Made by a program: the position numbers and the translations under genes. Shown here piece after piece: positions 35,237-43,526 of a stretch of 64,000 bases of DNA. The notes under the pieces were generated by a model. The model was not told the DNA's origin, did not search any database, and worked only from the letters and a program-made list of their open reading frames with translations. The stretch lies in assembly GCF_004114955.1 (NCBI RefSeq), contig NZ_CP030053.1, positions 4,898,001-4,962,000 on the forward strand. Direction: 5' to 3'. The stretch comes from Bradyrhizobium guangzhouense. Lineage in GTDB: Bacteria; Pseudomonadota; Alphaproteobacteria; Rhizobiales; Xanthobacteraceae. Each line of letters begins with the position of its first letter. Position 1 is the first letter of the stretch.

Positions 35237-35629
35237 ATGCCCCAAGCTCACATCGTCAGTCACAATCCCGGAACGGTTCACCCTCCCGCCGGCGGCTACA
35301 GCCTTGGACTTGAAGTGACGCAGCACCGCCGCCTGCTCTTCATCAGCGGCCAGGTGCCGGAATGGTCCGACGGCTCCGTGCCCGAAGGGTTCGAGGCGCA
35401 ATGCGAGCAGGCCTGGCGTAACGTCATGGAGGTGCTCGCTGCTGCCGGCCTTGGCGTTGAACATCTGGTCAAGGTCACCACCTTCCTGACCGACCGCAGT
35501 CAGGTCGTGACCAACCGCATCGTTCGCCGCAGCATGCTCGGGGAGCATCAACCCGCGCTGACGGTCATGATCGCCGAGACCGTCGACAGCAAATGGCTGC
35601 TGGAGATCGAGGCGATCGCCGCAGAGTGA
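35237..35629 (+). CDS. RidA/YjgF/UK114 family protein
   Basis: 130 aa from the ATG at 35237 (GGAGACAGG site). RidA-type proteins hydrolyse reactive enamine/imine intermediates or act on related small molecules. Seen here: LLFISGQVPEW, LVKVTTFLTDR and a C-terminal IEAIAAE. The usual catalytic Arg of archetypal RidA appears in a different context (IVRRSMLGEHQPALTV), so this is a divergent subfamily member. It is followed by an ATC-hydrolase-like gene after 37 bp, suggesting a joint catabolic role. Confidence 0.88.
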   Translation: MPQAHIVSHNPGTVHPPAGGYSLGLEVTQHRRLLFISGQVPEWSDGSVPEGFEAQCEQAWRNVMEVLAAAGLGVEHLVKVTTFLTDRSQVVTNRIVRRSMLGEHQPALTVMIAETVDSKWLLEIEAIAAE

Positions 35630-35666
35630 AAACAGCTTCAACTATTTCCCAACCATCAGGTGCCCC

Positions 35667-36359
35667 ATGGCTCAAACCATCCATCCCTTCTACGAGGCCC
35701 ATCGCGATGCGATGGAGGCCGCGATGCGCCAGCGTCTCGACCTGGCCGAGCCGATGCTGCGCGAGCGCGCGCATCTCACCGACGTCGACGCCATCAGGCG
35801 GCAGGTGATGGACGAGTTCGCCATCGTGCTCACGCAGATGCCCTATGTCGGCGGCGCGGCCGGCCGCATGAGCGATTTCTTCATGCGCCTCACCGGCTTC
35901 ATGGCCATCAGCCGCGTGCTGCGGCGACATCGTGTGCCGGTGCCCGTGATCGGCGAGATCGAACGGCAGATCTACAAGGCGCAGCTGCTCACTGAGCCCG
36001 AAGCGGACCGTCTCGCCGCAGGAGATCAATTCATGTCGGCGGAGAACCAGATTTTGCTGCGCGAGCAGGCCGCAAAGAGCGTGACGGAAAGCCACCAGGC
36101 CGAATTTCCGGAGGACTTTGTCTATGATTTCGTCGAGCCCGGCCCGGCCGACAGTTTCGAGTTCGGCATCAACTACAAAGCCTGCGGCTTCTGCAAATTC
36201 GCCGGCCGTCACGGCGACAAGGATATTCTGCCGAATATCTGCGGGCTGGATTTCGACGCCTACGCGACGCGTGGCATTCATCTGGAGAGAACACAGACGC
36301 TGGCCGGCGGCGCAAGCCACTGCAATTTCCGCTTCTCGCGATTGCACCGGGAGGATTGA
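35667..36359 (+). CDS. L-2-amino-thiazoline-4-carboxylic acid hydrolase family protein
   Basis: 230 aa. The C-terminal half resembles the ATC hydrolase family (L-cysteine formation from 2-aminothiazoline-4-carboxylate in Pseudomonas): FGINYKACGFCKFAGRHGDKDILPNICGLDF with three Cys, and HLERTQTLAGGASHCNFRF. The N-terminal part is helical. No signal peptide. It sits in an apparent operon with the RidA-like gene opposite a LysR gene, so a small sulfur- or nitrogen-heterocycle pathway is plausible; the substrate is not established. Confidence 0.82.
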   Translation: MAQTIHPFYEAHRDAMEAAMRQRLDLAEPMLRERAHLTDVDAIRRQVMDEFAIVLTQMPYVGGAAGRMSDFFMRLTGFMAISRVLRRHRVPVPVIGEIERQIYKAQLLTEPEADRLAAGDQFMSAENQILLREQAAKSVTESHQAEFPEDFVYDFVEPGPADSFEFGINYKACGFCKFAGRHGDKDILPNICGLDFDAYATRGIHLERTQTLAGGASHCNFRFSRLHRED

Positions 36360-36389
36360 CTTGGTACCGCCGGCGCAACCGGCAATAAG

Positions 36390-37154
36390 CTATCCGAGCA
36401 GGCCCTTCAGGCCGGCATAGATCGAGCCCACCGCGGTCGCGGCGACGCCGGCGAGCGGGCCGACCGTCTGCATCAGGTCCTGGATCAGGCGCGCGCGGCG
36501 GCGGAGCTGTTCCTCGCCGACATGCTGCCCGAGCAGCCGCGCCATCCTGAAGGCGAACGCATTGGGCTTGCCGCCCTGGCCCAGAACGCGCGGCAGGACC
36601 TGGAAGATCACGACTCCCAATATGTTTCCGGACACGAAGGCGAGCAGGATGCTCGCACCGTATTCGAACACTTCGCGCCATTCGACCCACACGGTGGGCA
36701 GGATCGGAACGTCATCGTGGAATCCGGTCACCGTCAGCATCGCCTGGATGCTGACGCTGGCGAGCAGCAACGCCAGCACGAACGCACCCGATGTCGAGAC
36801 CCGGTGCAGCGGATAGGCCGCGAACCCGAACAGCAGCGGGATCACGATCGAGGCGATGCGGAGCGGAATCGGCGACAGATTGAAGGTGATGGTGACAAGA
36901 ATATGCGCGAGCGTCAGCAGCACGGACGGAATGACGACGTAGAGGACGGCATGCGTCCCGTAATAGCGCAGCGGATTCCTGTAGCGCTCGAGCCGGACGT
37001 TGACGCGGTCGAGATCACGCCTCAGCTTGTCCAACTCGGCGACGATGTCGTCGATCTCGAGCAGCGTCGGCCGCACGACGCGTAAGTCGCGCGAGCAATG
37101 CTTGCACGCGATGGCTTCGTCCTTGATCGTCTCGGCGCAGAACGGGCACTCCAT
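36390..37154 (-). CDS. Zinc-ribbon polytopic membrane protein in CHAT operon
   Basis: 254 aa from the ATG at 37154. An N-terminal zinc ribbon MECPFCAETIKDEAIACKHC (two CXXC knuckles) is followed by an amphipathic or coiled-coil segment (about 30-65, LDKLRRDLDRVNVRLERYR) and then four to five membrane helices (about 70-215). The C-terminus is cytoplasmic-looking with Gly/Ala (VGPLAGVAATAVGSIYAGL). Last gene of the CHAT operon, starting 3 bp after the previous stop. No family assigned; it would place a cytoplasmic metal-binding domain at the inner membrane. Confidence 0.82.
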   Translation of the reverse strand: MECPFCAETIKDEAIACKHCSRDLRVVRPTLLEIDDIVAELDKLRRDLDRVNVRLERYRNPLRYYGTHAVLYVVIPSVLLTLAHILVTITFNLSPIPLRIASIVIPLLFGFAAYPLHRVSTSGAFVLALLLASVSIQAMLTVTGFHDDVPILPTVWVEWREVFEYGASILLAFVSGNILGVVIFQVLPRVLGQGGKPNAFAFRMARLLGQHVGEEQLRRRARLIQDLMQTVGPLAGVAATAVGSIYAGLKGLLG

Positions 37155-37156
37155 CG

Positions 37157-37351
37157 TCAGCGCGACGCCCTGCGCCGCATGATGGTCTCGACCTCGTCTC
37201 TGGCCCGCGCCAGCTCGTCGCGCAACTGGTCGCGCTTGCGCAGGAGATCGTCGCGCTCGGCAATCAGCGTCGCGGGCACGGCGATGTCGCGCGAACAGGA
37301 TGCGCAGACCAGCGCGCGATCGGCATTCTCGGCCTGGCAGTAAGGGCACAT
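37157..37351 (-). CDS. Small zinc-ribbon coiled-coil protein in CHAT operon
   Basis: 64 aa: MCPYCQAENADRALVCASCS forms a zinc ribbon with two CXXC pairs, followed by a heptad-like helix (ERDDLLRKRDQLRDELARAR). The ribbon and coiled coil mirror the N-terminal end of the adjacent membrane protein, as if duplicated. The ATG shares its A with the upstream TGA (TGATG). Likely an adaptor that dimerises with the membrane protein; inference. Confidence 0.78.
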   Translation of the reverse strand: MCPYCQAENADRALVCASCSRDIAVPATLIAERDDLLRKRDQLRDELARARDEVETIMRRRASR

Positions 37352-37794
37352 CACTTGGGTGCGACCTTGAGGGTGAAGATGGCCGTGCCCGGCCGCCCGT
37401 CGCTGTCCTTGATGTCGACCCGCATGGTGTAATCGCCGGGCGGCAATTCCGCATCCAGCATGTTGATCCCATCGGCCTGCACGAACGGCTTGACCCGGGA
37501 CGTCAGATCGACGTTCGGCGTGCGGAGGAACATCACCTTGACCGAATCAGGATCGATCTTGGCGCCCCCGAACGACTCGAACTTCAGTTGGAGCTTCAAG
37601 GGAGAGGCGACGGAATCTCCGGGCGAGACGAACTCCACCTTGGGACCGCGCAGGATGCCGCGCCGGTCGGCGGCGACCGCACCCTTCGGCGGCGGCAGCT
37701 TGGCCTCCTCTTCCGTGATCAATTGTGTCGCCCGCGACGCTCCGGAAAACAGGAGACCCGCCGCAACCAGCCCGAGCAAGATATTCCGCGTCAT
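37351..37794 (-). CDS. Exported Ig-like hypothetical protein in CHAT operon
   Basis: 147 aa from the ATG at 37794 (GGAAGG site). Signal peptide MTRNILLGLVAAGLLFSGAS, then a single beta-rich domain: VEFVSPGDSVASPLKLQLKF, VKVMFLRTPNVDLTSRVKPF and LPPGDYTMRVDIKDSDGRPG, the pattern of an immunoglobulin/fibronectin-like fold with an interacting-face strand. Periplasmic. It is the second gene of the CHAT operon, 26 bp after the CHAT gene, and could bind or present the CHAT protein's target. Confidence 0.78.
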   Translation of the reverse strand: MTRNILLGLVAAGLLFSGASRATQLITEEEAKLPPPKGAVAADRRGILRGPKVEFVSPGDSVASPLKLQLKFESFGGAKIDPDSVKVMFLRTPNVDLTSRVKPFVQADGINMLDAELPPGDYTMRVDIKDSDGRPGTAIFTLKVAPK

Positions 37795-37820
37795 CGTCCT
37801 TCCAATCTTCTCAAGATCAA

Positions 37821-40800
37821 TCATCGCACGCCGCCATCACCGATGATCGTATACGGCGCCCAGAACAGCGGGTGCGCGTAGGCGAACTCGGTCTTGCCCT
37901 CGCCGTTCAGGTAGCCGGGACCGTCGACCAGGGCCATCATCGCCTGCCGCAGCGCTTCGCTCCGCGACAGCTTTGGATCGTCGGCCTGCCGCTTGAACAG
38001 GTCGGTCACGAGCTGGCGGGCCGATTGAGAATGCACCGACCAGTTGGTCACCAGCAGCGCCCGCGTTCCGGCATAGAAGAACGCGCGGCCGAGGCCGGAG
38101 GCCGCCTCGGCCCCGGCGCCCGCGCCTGCGCCGGTGTTGCAGGCGGACAGGATGACCCAGTCGGCGTCGAGCTTCAGGCCCAGGATTTCCTCCATGGTGA
38201 GCAGGCCGTCTCCGCCTTCGCCCGTCACCGCCGGCGAGGACAAGGCAAGAGCCGGCTGCGTCAGCCCGTTCAGCTCGCCCGGCACGAGACCATGGGTGGC
38301 AAACGCGATGATCCTGAAGCCGGACAGATTCATCGTCTTCACGGCGCTCTCGGTCGCGTTCTTGCCGAGGAACAGCACCTTCGAGGGATCCGCCTGCAAC
38401 GCCAGCGCGATCGATTTGAGCTCGTCGGCCGTATCAGGAAGACGGGGCAACAGGCCGAGCTCGGCGCTGTCGACGCCTTCGAGCTTCGGGCTGCTGCGGC
38501 GCTTCAGCGGCATGCCGCGCGTGACGTTGCCGCCGACCTCGGCAACCTGCACCTTGCTGTCCTCGCTTTCCGCCTCGGCTTGCTGATCCCGGTTGAAATA
38601 GGGATCGCCGAACGCCACGAGATCGCCGCGGCCGGGCTTGCCGGGCGGCAACTGCCGCAGCGTGCGCAGCGCAGCCGCAGAAGGCACCGTCGAGACGGCA
38701 TGGGTCCGCGCCAGCCACGGCACGTTGCGATAGCCGACGAACAGCGGATCCTCGTCCGCGGCCACTTCCGCAGGTGCGGTCGGCAGCAGCGACAGCGGCA
38801 AGAGGCCGAGCGCGCCGTTGGTCACCACGATCAGGTTCTTGGCCGGCTTCCATCCGCTCTCGACCGGCTTGAGCAACAGTTCGTAGAGCTCGTAGGCCAG
38901 CTTCAGATCAAACGGCGGAATGTCCGAGATCATTGCCGCCTGCGGCTCGAGCGCCTCGCGCAGCTTGCGGATCTTGGTCTCGATGTCGCCGCTCCTGGCG
39001 TTGACGGCGGCAAAGGCCACCGGACCCGATTTCGGCACGGCCCAGACGAAGCTGCCGTTCTGGCCGAAATAGAACGACAACATCGCTTCGTTGTCCGACA
39101 AGGTCGCGCGGATCTCGGCGACACTCGGCGGCTTCGGCGAAACGAGATCGGCATAAACAGGGAATTTCTGCTTGATCTCCTGCCGCGCCTTGTCGCGTTC
39201 ACCGCGCAAGGCCGTGATCGACGCCTGGATCTGCTGCACCCCCTTCTCGTCGCGCTCCGCCGAGGGAATGGCGAGGACGTTGTTGAGCGTGCCGAGCTGG
39301 GCGTTGACCTGTTTTGTCAGATCCTGCTCCTTGCGGACGAGCTCGGCGAGCGCGGGATCCTTGGCCGCCGCGCGCGCGCTCGAGGCCGCCAGCGCCTGCT
39401 GCACGGAATGGCCGCGGATGGCATCGGCCAGGCTGAACGTCTCCTCGCCGACGGCGCCGCCGGTGCCCTCGGCCCGCGCGAGCAGCAGCAAATAGCTCTC
39501 GACGATGGCCTGCAGCCGCTGGCTGCGCGCGGCCACGACGGTCGTGTTCTCGTCGTCGGCGTTCTCGTTGGCGTTCGCCATCATGATCGGTATGGCGGCC
39601 TTGAACTCCCTGATCGCGTCGGCATCGCGCCGCGCGCGCATCAGGCCGATCGCGAGGGTGCCGCGCGCCGAGGCCGCATCGAAATGGTTCTCGCCGACCC
39701 GCCCGATCTGCTTCTTGACCAGTTGCTCGGCGGCGGCGATGCCGGCGTCGAGCTGGCCGGAATTGTAGAGCGCCAGAATGCGCGCCGGATTGAGCTCGAT
39801 GACCTGGCGGCGCTGCGGATCCCAATTGGCGACCGCCTTGTCGATCTGCGCGAACATCTCGTTAGCTTCGGCATTCTTGCGCCGCAGGTTGAGAATACCG
39901 GCGAGCTGCGAGAGCAGCTGCACGGTCGATTGCGAGTCATCGGGCACGCCGACCGTCTTGTCGATCTCGAGCGCGACGCGGCCGAGCTGCTCGGCTTCCT
40001 CGTAACGGCCCTCATCGACCAGGACTCCGGCCAAGCCCATCACGTAACGCGGCATCACCGGATTGTACTTGCCGGTGTCCTTCAGGCGCGACAGCAGCGC
40101 CCGGCGCGCGTCGACCTCGGCCTCGGCGAGCCTGCCCTGCCGCGCCTTCATGCGAGCCTGGCTCAGCACCATATAGTCGATCGACTGTAGGATGACGGTC
40201 TCGGCGGGAGGATTATCCGAGTCCATGATGCCCTTCATGCCGGCGCGCTTGCGCTGCTCGGCCAGGCGATAGGCGGCTTCGGCTTCCTTGAACTGTCCGC
40301 GCGCCTCGAAGATCATGGCGCGGGTGCCCTCGATTTCCGCCTCCCAATTCTGCCCCATCTTCGCATAGGAGGCGCGCCATCCGGGAAGGCCGCTGGTGCG
40401 AGCCTCCTGGATGCCGGCCAGGCTGCGCCGCAGATAGCCTTCGGCCTGCGGGATGTCGCCCATTTGAATGAGAATGCCTGCGATCGAGCGATTGGCGTTG
40501 AACAGATACCCCTTGGCGCCCGGCATCGTGGCGACCTCGCGCAACTGCCTCTGCATGATCTCGAGGGCGCGCTTCGGATCGCCGGCGGCCGAATATTGCA
40601 GGGCGGTAAGCTGGGTCAGCCGGCCCAACATGCTTGCGCTGACGGCGCCGCGTCCCACCTCGACGGCCTTGTTGGCGTCAGCGATGGATTCGGCAAGCCG
40701 TCCAAGCTGGGCGCGCGCATTGGCGCGGTCGAAGTAGAGCTGGGCGAGATCCTCGCGGGACTCTTTGCCCGTCGGCGTCGAATCCGCATCCGCCTTCAAT

Positions 40801-41228
40801 TCCGCAATCAGCTTCTCGTTCGGCTTTTCGCTGTCGAGGATCGCGGTGATGTCGGAGATGGTGCGGGGCGGCGCGATGAAATCCTTCGGCAGTGCGGTCC
40901 CCGGCGCCAGCTTGGGCGCTTCTTCCTTCGGCACCTCGACGGCGACATTGGCGCGGCCATTGGCGGCGTTGAGGGCCGCCATCACACAGGCCTTGACCTG
41001 CGGCGAGGCCTTGGCGCGGCATGCTTCCCGATCGGCACCGCCGCCCGCATGCATACAGGCCTGCACGATCGGCCGGCCGACGGTCATCCGGCAGTTCTCG
41101 AGTGCCGCCTCCTTGGTCAGTGCGGCAGCCGAGCCTGATGATCCCAGGAGAACGGCGAGGACCAGCAGTTTTCGCGGCAGGGAAACATCCAGACGGCTCT
41201 TAACCGAACTTGCGGCGTAGAAGCTCAT
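37821..41228 (-). CDS. Exported TPR-CHAT protease-like protein
   Basis: 1135 aa. A signal sequence (KLLVLAVLLGSSGSAAA, about 20-36) is followed by a Cys-containing region (four Cys within about residues 46-82), then many TPR-like helical repeats (about 140-560) and a long helical linker. The C-terminal CHAT domain is caspase-like: His979 in FATHG and Cys1030 in SACNTG form the expected dyad. Such proteins are proteases in characterised cases (separase/caspase clan, and TPR-CHAT in type III-E CRISPR), but here the protein is apparently exported. First gene of a tight operon of four; unusual localisation and partners make it notable. Confidence 0.9.
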   Translation of the reverse strand: MSFYAASSVKSRLDVSLPRKLLVLAVLLGSSGSAAALTKEAALENCRMTVGRPIVQACMHAGGGADREACRAKASPQVKACVMAALNAANGRANVAVEVPKEEAPKLAPGTALPKDFIAPPRTISDITAILDSEKPNEKLIAELKADADSTPTGKESREDLAQLYFDRANARAQLGRLAESIADANKAVEVGRGAVSASMLGRLTQLTALQYSAAGDPKRALEIMQRQLREVATMPGAKGYLFNANRSIAGILIQMGDIPQAEGYLRRSLAGIQEARTSGLPGWRASYAKMGQNWEAEIEGTRAMIFEARGQFKEAEAAYRLAEQRKRAGMKGIMDSDNPPAETVILQSIDYMVLSQARMKARQGRLAEAEVDARRALLSRLKDTGKYNPVMPRYVMGLAGVLVDEGRYEEAEQLGRVALEIDKTVGVPDDSQSTVQLLSQLAGILNLRRKNAEANEMFAQIDKAVANWDPQRRQVIELNPARILALYNSGQLDAGIAAAEQLVKKQIGRVGENHFDAASARGTLAIGLMRARRDADAIREFKAAIPIMMANANENADDENTTVVAARSQRLQAIVESYLLLLARAEGTGGAVGEETFSLADAIRGHSVQQALAASSARAAAKDPALAELVRKEQDLTKQVNAQLGTLNNVLAIPSAERDEKGVQQIQASITALRGERDKARQEIKQKFPVYADLVSPKPPSVAEIRATLSDNEAMLSFYFGQNGSFVWAVPKSGPVAFAAVNARSGDIETKIRKLREALEPQAAMISDIPPFDLKLAYELYELLLKPVESGWKPAKNLIVVTNGALGLLPLSLLPTAPAEVAADEDPLFVGYRNVPWLARTHAVSTVPSAAALRTLRQLPPGKPGRGDLVAFGDPYFNRDQQAEAESEDSKVQVAEVGGNVTRGMPLKRRSSPKLEGVDSAELGLLPRLPDTADELKSIALALQADPSKVLFLGKNATESAVKTMNLSGFRIIAFATHGLVPGELNGLTQPALALSSPAVTGEGGDGLLTMEEILGLKLDADWVILSACNTGAGAGAGAEAASGLGRAFFYAGTRALLVTNWSVHSQSARQLVTDLFKRQADDPKLSRSEALRQAMMALVDGPGYLNGEGKTEFAYAHPLFWAPYTIIGDGGVR

Positions 41229-41322
41229 CGCGAAGGACCTTGGGTGAAAATCACTTGAAGAAACGGGCCAATCCTACCCCTATTGCCCGGGAGAACAATC
41301 ACCAATCGGTAGGGTGGTCGAA

Positions 41323-42297
41323 ATGCTCAAGAGGGTCAGCGGCAGCATTGGGGGCCGATTCCTCGGGCGCGCGCGCCAGAGGGGGCGACACAGGCTGATC
41401 GCGCTGGCTGTCGGGCTGCTCGCTGGATATAGCCCCGCAAGTGCCGTGGACGGGCCGGAATGGAAGGCGGCGGTCTGGGATGCCGAGGCGATCTATCGCG
41501 GAGCAACAATCGCCCCCGACCTCGTTCTTCCCGACATCGGCGAGACGGCCGACCGGCTGACCTCGCCGCGGATGGCACTGATCAAGCCTGATGGCTCCGG
41601 TCCGTTTCCGGCCATCGTCCTCATGCACCAATGCGGCGGGTTGAACGTCGCCGTTGCGGCATGGGCCGGCGTCGCCGCCTCGCACGGCTATGTCGTCCTG
41701 CTCGTCGACAGCCTGGAACCGCGTGGCGTCAAGAGCGTCTGCTTCGGTCCCAAGAACGGCGTGAACTTCTTTCGGGGCGCGCGGGATGCGCTGCAGGCGG
41801 CCGAACATTTGCGGCGAATGCCTGATGTCGATGCGCAACGAATTGCGCTCGTCGGCTTTTCATGGGGTGCGATGGTGGGCCTGCTTGCTGCCAGCCCTCA
41901 CTACGTCGAAGCCCTGAAGTCGGGCCCGGGCTTTGCGGCTGTCGCCAGTTTTTATCCCGGCTGCTTCCGCATCACGCCGCAACAACGGCCGCCCTACGAT
42001 CTGGTCAATCCAGACGTGTCGCGACCACTTCTGGTCCTGATGGGCGATGCGGACACCGAGACGCCCGCGCAGCAATGCCTCGACAGGCTCGAAATCCTCA
42101 AGCGAGGCGGCGCGCCCGTCGAATGGCATCTCTATGCGGGCGCAACCCACTGCTGGGACTGTCGGCAACTCGACGGCCTCAACAAGATCGACGTCCGCGG
42201 CGATCACGTCGCCTATCATTTTCGTCAGGACGTAACCGACGATTCCCGGCGCAGGCTGTTCGAGTTCCTTGACCGCGTCATGCCCAGACGACCGTAG
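41323..42297 (+). CDS. Exported dienelactone-hydrolase-like protein
   Basis: Alpha/beta hydrolase of the DLH family, 324 aa from the ATG at 41323, with a signal peptide-like N-terminus (LIALAVGLLAGYSPASA). Nucleophile elbow GFSWGA (Ser near residue 184) and a late His in GATHCWD. Extra Cys residues (HQCGG, VCFGP, YPGCF, HCWDC) could form disulfides, consistent with a periplasmic place. It is divergent from the CHAT operon with a 94-bp gap. Substrate unknown; DLH relatives hydrolyse cyclic or small esters. Confidence 0.85.
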   Translation: MLKRVSGSIGGRFLGRARQRGRHRLIALAVGLLAGYSPASAVDGPEWKAAVWDAEAIYRGATIAPDLVLPDIGETADRLTSPRMALIKPDGSGPFPAIVLMHQCGGLNVAVAAWAGVAASHGYVVLLVDSLEPRGVKSVCFGPKNGVNFFRGARDALQAAEHLRRMPDVDAQRIALVGFSWGAMVGLLAASPHYVEALKSGPGFAAVASFYPGCFRITPQQRPPYDLVNPDVSRPLLVLMGDADTETPAQQCLDRLEILKRGGAPVEWHLYAGATHCWDCRQLDGLNKIDVRGDHVAYHFRQDVTDDSRRRLFEFLDRVMPRRP

Positions 42298-42307
42298 CGG
42301 CCGGCGC

Positions 42308-43069
42308 TCAGCCCTTTGAGACGACCGCGCGTCCGTAAGGAGGCTGCGAGATGATGGGCGGATTGGTGGTTTGCGCGGCGAGCTCGCCGATCAGGCGATC
42401 GGCGTCGGCGGCCATGCCGTCAGGTGCCTGGATCACCAGCCGCTCCAGCGCCCAGCGATAGGACGAGACGCGCTGCTCGAGGCTCTGCTGCACCCACTGG
42501 ACGATCAGCGAGTTCTCCTGCATGCGCGCGACGGCGTCGGCCTTTTCCTGCGGCGACAGCGCGGAGACGCGCGCCATGCTGGCATCGCGTTTCCTGTCGA
42601 GATCGATGACGCGGATCGCGCAGGCAAAAAACGGCTCGAAGCGGGTGATGTCGTTGCGGACGTCCTCGATCAGCTGCGCATAGCGCGACGAATGCGAGCG
42701 ATGCGGCTCGTCGATCAGCGTGCGCCCATACATGGTGCGATCGAACACGACTTTCTGGTGCCATGGCGACGGCAGGGCCCGGTAATCGCCGAACACGCTC
42801 TTCCAGGCCGGCCGGGACAGCGGCGGCTCGATCATGGGATAGGCGAGATCGCGAAGCTGGCGCTCCTCGTCGGTCAACTGGAACTGGGAGGACTTCAGGC
42901 CGAGGCTGCCGGTGGCCTCAACGCCGAGCCAGCTGTGCATGTCGTCGCTGCGCATGTCGGCGCGAGTGCGGCCGAAATCACCGCCGCTGCAGCCAGCGAG
43001 CGAGGCGCCTGCAGCCGCGAGCAGAAGGGCCGATAGAACGGTGCGGATCTGGCGAATGGTATCGGGCAT
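42308..43069 (-). CDS. Hypothetical lipoprotein
   Basis: 253 aa with a lipoprotein signal peptide ending in the lipobox LAGC (Cys27) followed by SGGDFG. The mature part is helical and charged (DVRNDITRFEPFFACAIRV) and has no recognised domain. It would be anchored in the inner or outer membrane facing the periplasm. It converges with the DLH-like gene and lies just downstream of a small hypothetical gene on the same strand. Confidence 0.82.
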   Translation of the reverse strand: MPDTIRQIRTVLSALLLAAAGASLAGCSGGDFGRTRADMRSDDMHSWLGVEATGSLGLKSSQFQLTDEERQLRDLAYPMIEPPLSRPAWKSVFGDYRALPSPWHQKVVFDRTMYGRTLIDEPHRSHSSRYAQLIEDVRNDITRFEPFFACAIRVIDLDRKRDASMARVSALSPQEKADAVARMQENSLIVQWVQQSLEQRVSSYRWALERLVIQAPDGMAADADRLIGELAAQTTNPPIISQPPYGRAVVSKG

Positions 43070-43084
43070 TGCAAAAGCCGCGAC

Positions 43085-43273
43085 TCAGCGGCGACGACGA
43101 CGGCGCCCCGGCGCGGTGCCCTGCTCCGGTCCACGGTCGCCGCTGGTTTCGTCGCCGTCGCGCTCGATGCGGATGACGGGAAGGATCAGAATCGTTCCCA
43201 TGTCCGCGCGCGGTGTGACGTCCCCCGACGAGCCCACCCGGCGACCGGCCGGAAATTCGATGATGGTCCCCAT
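43085..43273 (-). CDS. Small hypothetical protein with basic tail
   Basis: 62 aa, MGTIIEFPAGRRVGSSGDVT and MGTILILPVIRIERDGDETS, containing a near-repeat (MGTII/MGTIL) and ending in seven Arg residues. It may be a nucleic-acid-binding peptide or a short adaptor. The ATG has no strong ribosome-binding site visible, but a CtrA-like box lies about 70 bp upstream. Moderate support only. Confidence 0.5.
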   Translation of the reverse strand: MGTIIEFPAGRRVGSSGDVTPRADMGTILILPVIRIERDGDETSGDRGPEQGTAPGRRRRRR

Positions 43274-43344
43274 GTCAGCTCTCTCGATTGCCGCGCGAGC
43301 GAACGCGCCCCAGCAACATGGGGGTCATTAGGATCAGTTTATGG

Positions 43345-43359
43345 TTAACGGGGTGTAAA
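43345..43359. promoter_or_regulatory. CtrA-like box (one mismatch)
   Basis: TTAA-N7-TAAA at 43345-43359 differs at one position from the CtrA consensus TTAA-N7-TTAA and lies in the divergent region between the small basic-tail gene and the DUF2336 gene, about 100 bp from the perfect box. Confidence 0.45.
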
Positions 43360-43458
43360 CATGGCCTTTCGACCGTAACCGCACGGACCGGCGCACACCG
43401 TCCCGCAACGACACGAGACGGCTTGAATTGAGCGGACTTGCTTCACATCTCGTTTTCC

Positions 43459-43473
43459 TTAACGAGCCTTTAA
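43459..43473 (+). promoter_or_regulatory. Perfect CtrA box upstream of DUF2336 gene
   Basis: TTAA-CGAGCCT-TTAA matches the established CtrA site (TTAA-N7-TTAA) exactly and lies 53-67 bp before the start of the DUF2336 gene, a position fitting direct activation. Confidence 0.7.
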
Positions 43474-43526
43474 AGGAACCCTTGATAGGCTGAGACAACA
43501 GTTCTTCCCGAGTTGCGTACGCCTCC

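Noticed and set aside
37725..40190. 821-aa plus-strand frame opposite the CHAT gene
   Set aside because: Low-complexity Arg/Gln/Asp/His composition, antisense to an intact TPR-CHAT protein with catalytic dyad; a shadow frame.
41507..42297. DLH-like gene as part of the CHAT operon
   Set aside because: It is on the opposite strand with its own upstream region, so not cotranscribed with the CHAT genes.
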